Part shown: one piece after another, positions 24,692 through 32,102 of the stretch | Layout of the letters: every line of letters begins with the position of its first letter | Position numbering within the stretch: position 1 is the stretch's first letter | Source: Idiomarina baltica OS145 | Lineage (GTDB): Bacteria; Pseudomonadota; Gammaproteobacteria; Enterobacterales; Alteromonadaceae | Assembly (NCBI RefSeq): GCF_000152885.1 | Contig: NZ_CH672409.1 | Location: 116,437 to 169,165 of the forward strand | Direction of reading: 5' to 3' | DNA: 52,729 bases | The notes under the pieces: model-generated | Database searches by the model: none | What the model was told of the DNA's origin: nothing | What the model saw: the letters and a program-made list of their open reading frames with translations, nothing else | Position numbers and translations under genes: made by a program

Positions 24692-27102
24692 GCGGGAACA
24701 GGATAAGCGAATAAATACCCTTGCATAACAATCGTGGGGCAGCGCTCGGTCAAAAAGCGCGCCTCATGCTCTGTTTCAACACCCTCGGCAATCATGCGTA
24801 AGTCTAAGTGTTCACCTATCGAGAGAATCGTCTCAACGAGCGCATCATGGGTCGTTTTCTCACCCATACTGCGAACAAAACTTTGGTCTATCTTGAGCTC
24901 ACTCACTGGTAGCTTTTGGATATACGCTAACGACGAGTAGCCGGTTCCGAAGTCATCAATCGAGAAACGGATGCCGAGTTTGCTTAACTCGCGCATGACT
25001 TCGATGACTTTATCTGTATCTTCTATCAATACGCCCTCGGTGACCTCGATCATCAACTGCTGGGGCTTAAAATGATAGTTTTCTAGCAACTTACTCACGA
25101 CATGGACTAAGTCACCCCGAACAAAATGTCGAGCAGAGATGTTCACTGACAATGCATCAATGGGGTTCTCAGCAATTTCCTTAGAAGCAAGAATCTGTGC
25201 GGCACGCTGCAGTACCCAACGGTCAATCGATAGAATCAAATCTGAGCGTTCAGCAATCGGTATAAATACACCCGGGCTAATGAGCCCCTGCTCTGGATGA
25301 TGCCACCGTACCAAGCCTTCGGCACTGACCACTTTACCCGTCGCATCCACCTGAGACTGCAAATATAAATCAAGCTCATCGTTTTTTAGCGCATGCCGTA
25401 GCATTCTCTCAACATCGAATTGCCGCTTAATCTCCTCTCCGTATTGCTGACGATAGACGGCGAAGTGATTGCCCCCGTATCGTTTTGCCTTATGCAGGGC
25501 TGTTTCGGCACGACGTAACAATTGTTCTGCATTACCACCTTTTTGTGGATAGACGACCGCGCCTATGGTTGCTGACATGGTCAGTACATCACCGTCTAGC
25601 GGGATCGGTTTGCGGATGACCGTGAGCAACGCCTCGCAGGTCTCATAAAGCTTCTCTTTGGCCACTTCGCGTTTAGAAACTTGCGGAGGGAACAGAACAG
25701 CAAACAGGTCAGCGCCCAAATGCGCGAGCTGCACGCCCTGCTGCTCCGTCCACTGCTTCATTCGCTCAGCAAAAGCTTGGACCAAGCGATTACCAAACTC
25801 ATGGCCACGCGCATCATTAATCTGTTGTAATCGATCAATGTCGACGAGTAGCAAGTTGCCCAGTTCACCCTCTTCTAACGATGCGAGTGCCTGGTCGATG
25901 ATTTGGGTCATATGCAATCGATTGGGCAGGCCGGTCAGTGTTTCGTAATAAGCCATATAGTGAAGCCGCTGCTCATCGGCTTTTCGCTCGGTAATATCGT
26001 CTTCAACTGCAATATAATGAGTACATTCACCCTGTTCGTTATAAACCGGCGTAATAATCGAATATACCGTATAAACTCGCCCATCTTTGCGTTGGTTGAG
26101 CAACTCACCGCGCCACGTTTTACCTTGGTTAAGGGTGTCCCAAAGTTCATGATACACCGATTGTTGCGTCAGACCTGATTTGAGAATACGGGGATTACTG
26201 CCAACCAGCTCGTCTCGTTGATACCCGGTAATCCACTCAAACGCCTTATTTACATACTCTATTTGACCTTTGGCATCGGTAATAATAATGCACTCATTGC
26301 TTTGGTCTACGGCGGTTTCTAGGTTTTTAAGTTTCGACCAATGCGCATGACGCTCGGCAGCGATCGCTTCAACCTGACGCGCCAGCGCCGCGATATCATC
26401 CTTGCCGCGTACGTCAATAGCAACCCGCTGTTGCTCATCTCGCATCGCCTGAACACCGGTTTGCATGTAGCCAAGCCGTTTACTAATACGGTAATTCAGA
26501 TATCGGTGCAGAAGTGCAACCAACAACAGCACGATAATGAGCTGAATTGTCAACGTGGTAATACGTGACCGAGCCACACTCCAAAAGGTATGCTTTTGCT
26601 CGAACGCGATCATGAGTGAGAAAGGTCGAAATTCAGGAAAGTCCGAAGATACCGTCAGCGGCACGTAAACAATCAAGCGACCTTGGTCCTCAACGTGATG
26701 TAGCGTGATATCGCTGTTTGCATTGAGTTCATGCCAAGTTTGCGGCGCGATATTCAATGCTTGATATAAGGGTTTATCAAGCCAATGATGATCAGCGGCA
26801 TACTCGATACGCCCCTCTCGGTTGTAGATAAACGCGGCTAGAACATTGGGTTGGTCTTGTAGCTGGGAAAGAATTTCATGGAGTAGATCGGTGCGCTCAT
26901 AACGGACCACGCGATCGAACGTTGCCTGCATCATGCGCGCAGTCGTTAAAACCTCTTGTTCGACCACGTGTCTGTTTTCAGTCGTCTGTTCCGTAATCGT
27001 GAAGGTTGCTAAACTGACAAACATCGCAACGCCAACAAAGCCCACCAATAACGAGATTTGGGTGCTTAGTCGTTGAAAAAACTTAATTGACATCGATGCC
27101 AT
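24637..27102 (-). CDS. Membrane PAS-GGDEF-EAL protein, predicted c-di-GMP phosphodiesterase
   Basis: An 821-residue sensor protein. Helices at about 15-35 and 182-200 enclose a periplasmic domain; a HAMP-like linker (about 200-255), a PAS domain (about 262-380), GGDEF (about 381-555) and EAL (about 560-810) follow. The GGDEF signature is degenerate (HLGADLF at 461-467), so cyclase activity is unlikely. EAL catalytic positions look intact: E595 (AEGL in place of EAL), N654, E686, D716/D717 (DDFGTGYSSL), K737 and E773. It should hydrolyse c-di-GMP, with GGDEF perhaps binding GTP as an activator. The ATG at 27102 has GGAG upstream. The 3' end overlaps add tail-to-tail. Confidence 0.93.
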   Translation of the reverse strand: MASMSIKFFQRLSTQISLLVGFVGVAMFVSLATFTITEQTTENRHVVEQEVLTTARMMQATFDRVVRYERTDLLHEILSQLQDQPNVLAAFIYNREGRIEYAADHHWLDKPLYQALNIAPQTWHELNANSDITLHHVEDQGRLIVYVPLTVSSDFPEFRPFSLMIAFEQKHTFWSVARSRITTLTIQLIIVLLLVALLHRYLNYRISKRLGYMQTGVQAMRDEQQRVAIDVRGKDDIAALARQVEAIAAERHAHWSKLKNLETAVDQSNECIIITDAKGQIEYVNKAFEWITGYQRDELVGSNPRILKSGLTQQSVYHELWDTLNQGKTWRGELLNQRKDGRVYTVYSIITPVYNEQGECTHYIAVEDDITERKADEQRLHYMAYYETLTGLPNRLHMTQIIDQALASLEEGELGNLLLVDIDRLQQINDARGHEFGNRLVQAFAERMKQWTEQQGVQLAHLGADLFAVLFPPQVSKREVAKEKLYETCEALLTVIRKPIPLDGDVLTMSATIGAVVYPQKGGNAEQLLRRAETALHKAKRYGGNHFAVYRQQYGEEIKRQFDVERMLRHALKNDELDLYLQSQVDATGKVVSAEGLVRWHHPEQGLISPGVFIPIAERSDLILSIDRWVLQRAAQILASKEIAENPIDALSVNISARHFVRGDLVHVVSKLLENYHFKPQQLMIEVTEGVLIEDTDKVIEVMRELSKLGIRFSIDDFGTGYSSLAYIQKLPVSELKIDQSFVRSMGEKTTHDALVETILSIGEHLDLRMIAEGVETEHEARFLTERCPTIVMQGYLFAYPVPAQEWLASFSPNCSTTRSK

Positions 27103-27127
27103 GGGAGGCGCTCCATCGCTGAAAACA

Positions 27128-27140
27128 GATATTAAATATC
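27128..27140. repeat. Short palindrome between promoter and start of the GGDEF-EAL gene
   Basis: GATATT-A-AATATC is a 13-base dyad located just downstream of the predicted -10. It may be an operator, but AT-rich dyads of this size are common by chance. Confidence 0.25.
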
Positions 27141-27150
27141 ATTAACGCGA

Positions 27151-27178
27151 ATTATGCGGCTTCACTAAATTTAATCAA
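27151..27178 (-). promoter_or_regulatory. Candidate promoter of the GGDEF-EAL gene
   Basis: TTGATT (27173-27178), a 16-base spacer and CATAAT (27151-27156) on the minus strand give a good sigma70-type match about 50 bases before the ATG. Confidence 0.45.
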
Positions 27179-27201
27179 CACTCAGCGGTCTTTTTTCTTC
27201 A

Positions 27202-28227
27202 TTAACTGCCAAAACGCGTTGCGACAAACTGATTCAAAGCCTTATGCACGATATAACACACCATCATTGCCGCAATAATCGCAACCAAGGTACTACTAAG
27301 CCGGTAGAGACCTGAATACACAAGATCTTGCGTAGGCGATAAGTACTGCCCAAAAAGAATACCTAACGTTGTGAGCGCACCAAAGCCGACACCAGCGCCG
27401 GAAGCCTCAAGCACATGAAGCCGAGCAAACAACATCACACCAATCCAAAATAAGGGCACAATAAGCCATAATGCGTCGTACCAATCATAAAGTAATAGCT
27501 GTACTGAAAGCCCAAACATGACGCCAATCAGCGTGCCCATCGCGCGTTTACGCGCGTAAGTCAGCGCACCATTCCAATGCATGGGGAACAACACCAAAAT
27601 AGTGGTTGCTTGCGCGGATATTGAGTCTTGCAAATCAAACAGCTGAAAGACTAAAAATGACAAGGTTGTCACCGTGGCACCTAAAATCGCCTCATGACGG
27701 ACGCGGTTGGATGATTTTTCAGGCGCTACGGGAGGCGCACTGGGCTCTGCTTTGTTGGGAATCAATGTATGCATCATAAAAGCAATAGCGATAGCCAACA
27801 ATGACGCGAAAAAATTACTCGCAATGAGGTTATTGACGTCGGTAGTTGGATAGCTCGCATAGTGCAACATGATGCTTAGCATCAACACACCATTGGCGCC
27901 AAATAAAAACGCAGTGCCGCGTGCCATGAAAGCAAAGCGATACAGAAACAACAAAAATGCGACCATCGTCATGAGTACCGGGTGCCCACCTAATAACTGC
28001 GCCACGATACCGACTTCAACCCCACACATGACTGATGCGGCCAATAATTGGCGCGCCACATGTCCGTTAATGACCGGCACTAAACCCAGCAAGAGCATGG
28101 GCAGTACGGTAAAGAACACACCATAGGATAAATCAAACAGCGTGGTGACTAAGAAGCCAATGGACGCCCCGAAGGCAATGCGCAAGCATTGCCTTAGACC
28201 ATTTTCAGTTAATCCGAGCGGTTTCAT
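27202..28227 (-). CDS. DUF2955/FUSC-like inner-membrane protein of an efflux pair
   Basis: A 341-residue integral membrane protein with about ten hydrophobic segments in two halves separated by a soluble linker (about 165-195, NKAEPSAPPVAPEKSSN). The layout resembles the DUF2955 and aromatic-acid exporter (FUSC/AaeB-like) proteins that pair with an HlyD-type adaptor. The frame is open far into the upstream gene (to 28374), but I chose the ATG at 28227, which has GGGAG five bases upstream and gives a normal N-terminus (MKPLGLTENGLRQCLRIAF). It lies 13 bases after the adaptor gene, so they are one operon. The substrate is unknown. Confidence 0.83.
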   Translation of the reverse strand: MKPLGLTENGLRQCLRIAFGASIGFLVTTLFDLSYGVFFTVLPMLLLGLVPVINGHVARQLLAASVMCGVEVGIVAQLLGGHPVLMTMVAFLLFLYRFAFMARGTAFLFGANGVLMLSIMLHYASYPTTDVNNLIASNFFASLLAIAIAFMMHTLIPNKAEPSAPPVAPEKSSNRVRHEAILGATVTTLSFLVFQLFDLQDSISAQATTILVLFPMHWNGALTYARKRAMGTLIGVMFGLSVQLLLYDWYDALWLIVPLFWIGVMLFARLHVLEASGAGVGFGALTTLGILFGQYLSPTQDLVYSGLYRLSSTLVAIIAAMMVCYIVHKALNQFVATRFGS

Positions 28228-28240
28228 CGCTGCTCCCATG

Positions 28241-29302
28241 CTAGTAAATGTAATGTAACCAACCCAGTAGACGTACTTGGGCTTGTGCAACGGCGGCTTT
28301 AAAGCGGCTATCGGGCACAATTTGTACCGTTGCCTTAGCGCCCGCTGGACGGGGGTTATCAATACCTTTGGCAAGGCTCAGGTGCACACGCATACGTTGG
28401 GCATCTCGCACCCAGCGGTTCGAGTTAATCGGTTGTGCGAGTGTGCCATCCGCGCTCAACTGACCTGCGTTAACACCGGCATCAACGCTATCAATCGTCG
28501 CCTCATAAACGGTACCTGGCTCGGCATCAAAGACAATCAATGCGCGCTGACCTTTTTTTACATGGCGCAAATTCTTTTCCCTAAAATCAGCTACAATATC
28601 CGCGTGAGGCGATACCAACGCCAGTAATGGGTTACCTTGTCGGGCATATACACCTTCGCTGAGTTTTAAGTTACTTACACGACCCGCGTGTTGCGCTCGT
28701 ACAGTGGTATAGCTCAAGTTCAGCTCGGCATTATCGACCGCATTTTTAGCCTGTTGAATAAGCAGGTTGTAGGCATTGTCTGAGTCACCGCGCTGAACTT
28801 TGAGGCTTTCTAACTGCGATTTAACCGCATCGACATTCGCTTGTGCTTGCAGCGCCGCACTCTGCGCCTGATCAAACGCTTGCTCCGATGTGCTACCTTC
28901 TTGCACTAAGTCTTTGATTCGCTGCGCCTCACGACTTTGCTCATCAGCAGTCGCTTGTGCTGACTTTAGCTTTGCTTGAGCAGCACGAATTTGTGCATCC
29001 AGTTGACGGTTCGACTGTTGTGCCTGTTGCAAAGCTAATTCAGCTTGCTGTAACTGCAAACGAAACGGTCGAGGATCTAGCGTAAATAAAGGGTCGCCCG
29101 GATCCACATACTGATTATTGTCAACCAACACTTGTTCTACCGTACCGTTAACCTGCGGCGCAACTTGAGTGACTACGCGAGTCACCATTGCTTGCGGTGT
29201 GAGCGGTAACGCTAAATCAGCCCATAGGAAATAAGCAAACAATGCGATAAAGCCAATAAGCGCTCGCTTAACCCACTTCGCGAATTTTTCATCAGCCGTC
29301 AT
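28241..29302 (-). CDS. HlyD/EmrA-family membrane fusion protein
   Basis: A 353-residue periplasmic adaptor. An N-terminal helix (about 14-32) anchors it in the inner membrane; a biotinyl-lipoyl half (VAPQVNGTVEQVLVDNNQYV) leads into a long coiled-coil hairpin (about 82-195) and back to the second lipoyl half (LSYTTVRAQHAGRVSNLKL), then a beta-barrel (ADIVADFREKNLRHVKKGQR). It should couple the DUF2955 membrane protein to an outer-membrane channel encoded elsewhere. The ATG at 29302 overlaps the marR stop as ATGA, so regulator, adaptor and pump are co-translated. Confidence 0.93.
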   Translation of the reverse strand: MTADEKFAKWVKRALIGFIALFAYFLWADLALPLTPQAMVTRVVTQVAPQVNGTVEQVLVDNNQYVDPGDPLFTLDPRPFRLQLQQAELALQQAQQSNRQLDAQIRAAQAKLKSAQATADEQSREAQRIKDLVQEGSTSEQAFDQAQSAALQAQANVDAVKSQLESLKVQRGDSDNAYNLLIQQAKNAVDNAELNLSYTTVRAQHAGRVSNLKLSEGVYARQGNPLLALVSPHADIVADFREKNLRHVKKGQRALIVFDAEPGTVYEATIDSVDAGVNAGQLSADGTLAQPINSNRWVRDAQRMRVHLSLAKGIDNPRPAGAKATVQIVPDSRFKAAVAQAQVRLLGWLHYIY

Positions 29303-29793
29303 TGTGTGTCACCTCCTTGCTTATCGTCGTGCTTCTTTTGCTCACTGCACATTTGGTGGGCGTTACGCGAAATTATCGCCAATACATGCTTAACCGTTTC
29401 AATATCTTCGTCGGCAATATCAGCCATCAGCGTACGACGTACCTTTAGGATTTTGGCTTCCATCTTTTTCACCAACGCATGACCAGCGTCGGTTAGATAA
29501 ACTCGCTTAGCGCGGCCATCGTCTGGGCATACGCGCCGTACAACAAGTGACTGTTGCTCTAGCTGTGTCAACGTTCGCATTAATGATGCGAGTTCTATCT
29601 CCAACGCCTCTGCCAATTGCTTTTGACTTGCGCCATCACCGATTCGCACCAGCTTCCACATCGCACTCCAGCGTGGGTAAGTTAAGCCTAAGGGTGCCAG
29701 TTCACGATCTGCGACAGATTGCCATTGCCGTGCCACCCGTCCTAAACGTTCGGGCACGGACAGTTGTTTGAGTTGCTCTTGTGAGAGTGTCAT
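29299..29793 (-). CDS. MarR-family transcriptional regulator
   Basis: A 164-residue winged-helix regulator. The DNA-binding core spans about residues 35-105, with the recognition region ASQKQLAEALEIELASLMRTLTQLEQQ and the wing VCPDDGRAKRVYLTDAG. N- and C-terminal helices form the dimer interface. As first gene of the operon with the HlyD and DUF2955 genes, and with two operator-like palindromes over its promoter, it is probably an autorepressor released by a small molecule that the pump exports. The tail is Lys/Asp/Gln-rich. Confidence 0.93.
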   Translation of the reverse strand: MTLSQEQLKQLSVPERLGRVARQWQSVADRELAPLGLTYPRWSAMWKLVRIGDGASQKQLAEALEIELASLMRTLTQLEQQSLVVRRVCPDDGRAKRVYLTDAGHALVKKMEAKILKVRRTLMADIADEDIETVKHVLAIISRNAHQMCSEQKKHDDKQGGDTQ

Positions 29794-29810
29794 AACCTGA
29801 TCTCATTTAG

Positions 29811-29848
29811 TTAGCTTGCTAAGTATATTAACAAAGTTAGCAAGCTAA
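29811..29848 (-). promoter_or_regulatory. Two mirror-image operator palindromes and -10 of the marR-efflux operon
   Basis: TTAGCTTGCTAA (29811-29822) and TTAGCAAGCTAA (29837-29848) are each near-perfect dyads (TTAGC-NN-GCTAA) and are exact reverse complements of one another, with centres 26 bases apart. Between them on the minus strand lies TATACT (29822-29827), a good -10; the distal palindrome covers the -35 area. This geometry fits MarR dimers blocking RNA polymerase. Confidence 0.75.
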
Positions 29849-29893
29849 GTAAATTAAGGTGATTTCGATGGGTCTAATCGGAGAGACAGACAC

Positions 29894-29918
29894 AAAAAAG
29901 CCCTCGACTGAGGGCTTT
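29894..29918 (-). terminator. Intrinsic terminator of ssb
   Basis: On the minus strand AAAGCCCTC-AGTC-GAGGGCTTT forms a nine-base stem with a four-base loop followed by six T residues, 27 bases past the ssb stop. Confidence 0.92.
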
Positions 29919-29944
29919 CGATAAACAGCGAGTGAAGTCGTGAC

Positions 29945-30559
29945 CTAGAACGGAATATCGTCATCAAAATCGTTATCGGGTGAAAACGGTTCTGGTTGTG
30001 AAGGCTGCTGATTTTGGTTAGAACGCATCGCATTGCCTTGGTTTGACTGGCCACCTTGAAAACCTTGCTGCTGTCCAAAACCTTGGTTCGGATTGCTCTG
30101 CTGATTAGGCGCAGGCTGATTGCCGCCTTGGTTTTGATTCATGCCCTGGTTCATACCTTGATGCATGCCTTGGTTCATGCCCTGATTCATACCTTGGCCT
30201 TGACCCATGCCAGAGCCGCCACGAGAATCGAGCATTTGCATTTCGTTAATTACGATTTCTGTCGTGTAGCGATCTTGGCCGTCTTGACCTTGCCATTTAC
30301 GTGTTTGTAAGCGACCTTCAACGTACACTTTTGAGCCCTTTTTAAGATACTCACCGGCGATTTCTGCTAAGCGACGATAAGCAACACAACGGTGCCACTC
30401 AGTTTGTTCACGGGGTTCACCTGTTTGCTTGTCTTTCCACGTTTCGCTGGTTGCGATTGAGAGATTAGCAATAGCGGTACTGTTCTGGGTATACCGAACT
30501 TCAGGATCGGCGCCCAAGTTACCGACCAAAATTACCTTATTCACACCGCGACTGGCCAT
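29945..30559 (-). CDS. ssb: Single-stranded DNA-binding protein
   Basis: A 204-residue SSB that coats single-stranded DNA during replication, repair and recombination. The OB fold spans about 1-112 ([49 protein letters not shown]). A low-complexity linker (about 115-190) rich in Gly, Gln, Asn and Met contains repeated MNQG units. The acidic tip DDDIPF at the C-terminus is the docking site for partner proteins. The ATG at 30559 has CAGGAG upstream. It lies after the MFS transporter gene; neither its short upstream gap nor the uvrA upstream region shows an evident LexA box. Confidence 0.98.
   Translation of the reverse strand: MASRGVNKVILVGNLGADPEVRYTQNSTAIANLSIATSETWKDKQTGEPREQTEWHRCVAYRRLAEIAGEYLKKGSKVYVEGRLQTRKWQGQDGQDRYTTEIVINEMQMLDSRGGSGMGQGQGMNQGMNQGMHQGMNQGMNQNQGGNQPAPNQQSNPNQGFGQQQGFQGGQSNQGNAMRSNQNQQPSQPEPFSPDNDFDDDIPF
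30143..30190 (-). repeat. 12-base tandem repeat in the ssb linker
   Basis: Four consecutive 12-base units of the form ATGAAYCARGGY encode [16 protein letters not shown], followed by a degenerate MNQN. The units differ at third positions, so they are not a recent perfect duplication, but copy number could vary between strains. Confidence 0.8.
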
Positions 30560-30604
30560 ATTTCTCTCCTGTTCTAAAATTTTCTCTTTTAATAGTTTAA
30601 CACG

Positions 30605-31984
30605 CTATTGGGCCGATTTGTGACGTTCGATCAATGCTTCGACTGCATGCTCATCATACTGCTTTTTATCAACTTTTAAATAGCTTGTAGCATCATCAGG
30701 CGCGTAGCGAACTTCTTCGACGCCTGATATTCCAAGTAGCGCGTCATTAAACTGATCAAGGGTTTGTTGCTCAAGCCCTTTCAAACTAATCACCACGTTT
30801 GTTACGGCTTTAGGGTTTTGCATCAAACGGCTCAAAACAAACCATAACGCTAGTATAGCTAAACTCGCTACACCAATCCCTTTAAGCTGATAAGTTTGTA
30901 AGAGCCAACCGCCTAGCGCGCCACCGACGAACGCCCCGCTAAACTGGCAGGTCGAATAGATGCCACTGGCGCTCCCTTTACTGCCTGCAGGGGCAATACG
31001 TGTAAGCAATGAAGGTAGTGTCGCTTCTAAGAAGTTAAAGCCTGTGAAAAAAACCACCAACGCGATGGCTATCACAATCAGCGAAGCCCCCCACCATGTA
31101 ATCAGTGTCGCACCCACCATCAACAATAAAATCGACAACCTAAACCAAGTGACATGTTGATTGGTTTTTGCGCCGTGAATTATCATGGGCACCATTAACG
31201 CGATCGATAGCACTAAGGTCGGTAAATAAAATAAGGCATGGTATTCCGTTCGTATCTCATGCGCTGCTAATAAAGTGGGTAAGCTAATAAACCAAGACGT
31301 GAGTACCGCGTGCAGTACGAATACGCCGCCATTGAGTAACCAAAGTTGGCGGTGTCTCACCAAATGTTTAAGTTCCGTGGCAACAGGCAACGCCTCGCGA
31401 CGGGCTGATTTAGTCAATGCTTTCGGCACTGCGACGAGTAATAGGCCAATCCCCACGAGGGCGCTCGCGGCAGTAAACCAAAATAGGCCTTGTAAGCCAA
31501 TATGGTCGGCGAGTAACGGACCGATAATCAGCGCTAGCGCAAATGCCAAGCCGATACACATACCGATAATCGCCATGACTTTCGAGCGTTGATTATCGCG
31601 TGAAACATCGGCAGCCATCGCTAAAATAGCCGCTGCAATGGCACCAATACCTTGCACGGCGCGACCTACGACGACCCCCACCAAACTATCTGCTTGCGCA
31701 GCAATCATACTACCTAGAGCAAACACCAAAAGGCCGCCAACGATGATAGGACGACGCCCTATTCGATCCGATAACATACCCAGCGGAATTTGGAAAAAAG
31801 CTTGAGTTAAACCATAAGCTCCTAAAGCGATTCCCATCAACGCGGGTGTGTAATCCGGATACTCGTGGGCATAAATTGCCATGACAGGCATGATCAAAAA
31901 CAGGCCCAACATGCGTATGCCAAAGACGGAGGCAAGTGCGAACGCTGCGCGCTTTTCTGTTCTATTTAACTGTTGCTGACTCAT
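30605..31984 (-). CDS. MFS transporter with C-terminal YAM-like domain (YajR-like)
   Basis: A 459-residue major facilitator protein. Twelve membrane segments are visible, with the motif A region GMLSDRIGRRPIIVGG between helices 2 and 3 and GRAVQGIGAIAAAILA in helix 4. After the last helix a soluble ferredoxin-like domain of about 75 residues (VTNVVISLKGLEQQTLDQFN ... VEEVRYAPDDATSYLKVD) matches the YAM domain of E. coli YajR. The ATG at 31984 gives the expected short N-tail; the frame is open upstream to 32071 toward uvrA. It is divergent from uvrA and followed by ssb. The substrate is unknown. Confidence 0.9.
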   Translation of the reverse strand: MSQQQLNRTEKRAAFALASVFGIRMLGLFLIMPVMAIYAHEYPDYTPALMGIALGAYGLTQAFFQIPLGMLSDRIGRRPIIVGGLLVFALGSMIAAQADSLVGVVVGRAVQGIGAIAAAILAMAADVSRDNQRSKVMAIIGMCIGLAFALALIIGPLLADHIGLQGLFWFTAASALVGIGLLLVAVPKALTKSARREALPVATELKHLVRHRQLWLLNGGVFVLHAVLTSWFISLPTLLAAHEIRTEYHALFYLPTLVLSIALMVPMIIHGAKTNQHVTWFRLSILLLMVGATLITWWGASLIVIAIALVVFFTGFNFLEATLPSLLTRIAPAGSKGSASGIYSTCQFSGAFVGGALGGWLLQTYQLKGIGVASLAILALWFVLSRLMQNPKAVTNVVISLKGLEQQTLDQFNDALLGISGVEEVRYAPDDATSYLKVDKKQYDEHAVEALIERHKSAQ

Positions 31985-32016
31985 AATGCTCGCTATTATG
32001 AACGACCGAGCGGGCA

Positions 32017-32047
32017 TTGTACCAGATACCCAAGTCTGTGCGATAAT
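32017..32047 (+). promoter_or_regulatory. Candidate uvrA promoter with extended -10
   Basis: TTGTAC (32017-32022) and TGC-GATAAT (extended -10, box 32042-32047) are 19 bases apart, about 55 bases before the uvrA ATG. Long spacing is partly offset by the TG extension. No CTGT-N8-ACAG LexA site overlaps it. Confidence 0.35.
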
Positions 32048-32102
32048 ACTCGGCTCACTCGGTTGAATCATTGACGCCTATGCGCGGAGAAAAAAGTTTA
32101 CT

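Noticed and set aside
28228-28374. Longer N-terminus for the DUF2955 protein reaching into the HlyD gene.
   Set aside because: The ATG at 28227 has a good GGGAG site and gives a normal family start; the longer form overlaps a conserved gene by 134 bases.
30056-30310. Repetitive His/Ala/Leu frame opposite the ssb linker.
   Set aside because: Produced by the MNQG repeat read backwards; no start signal.
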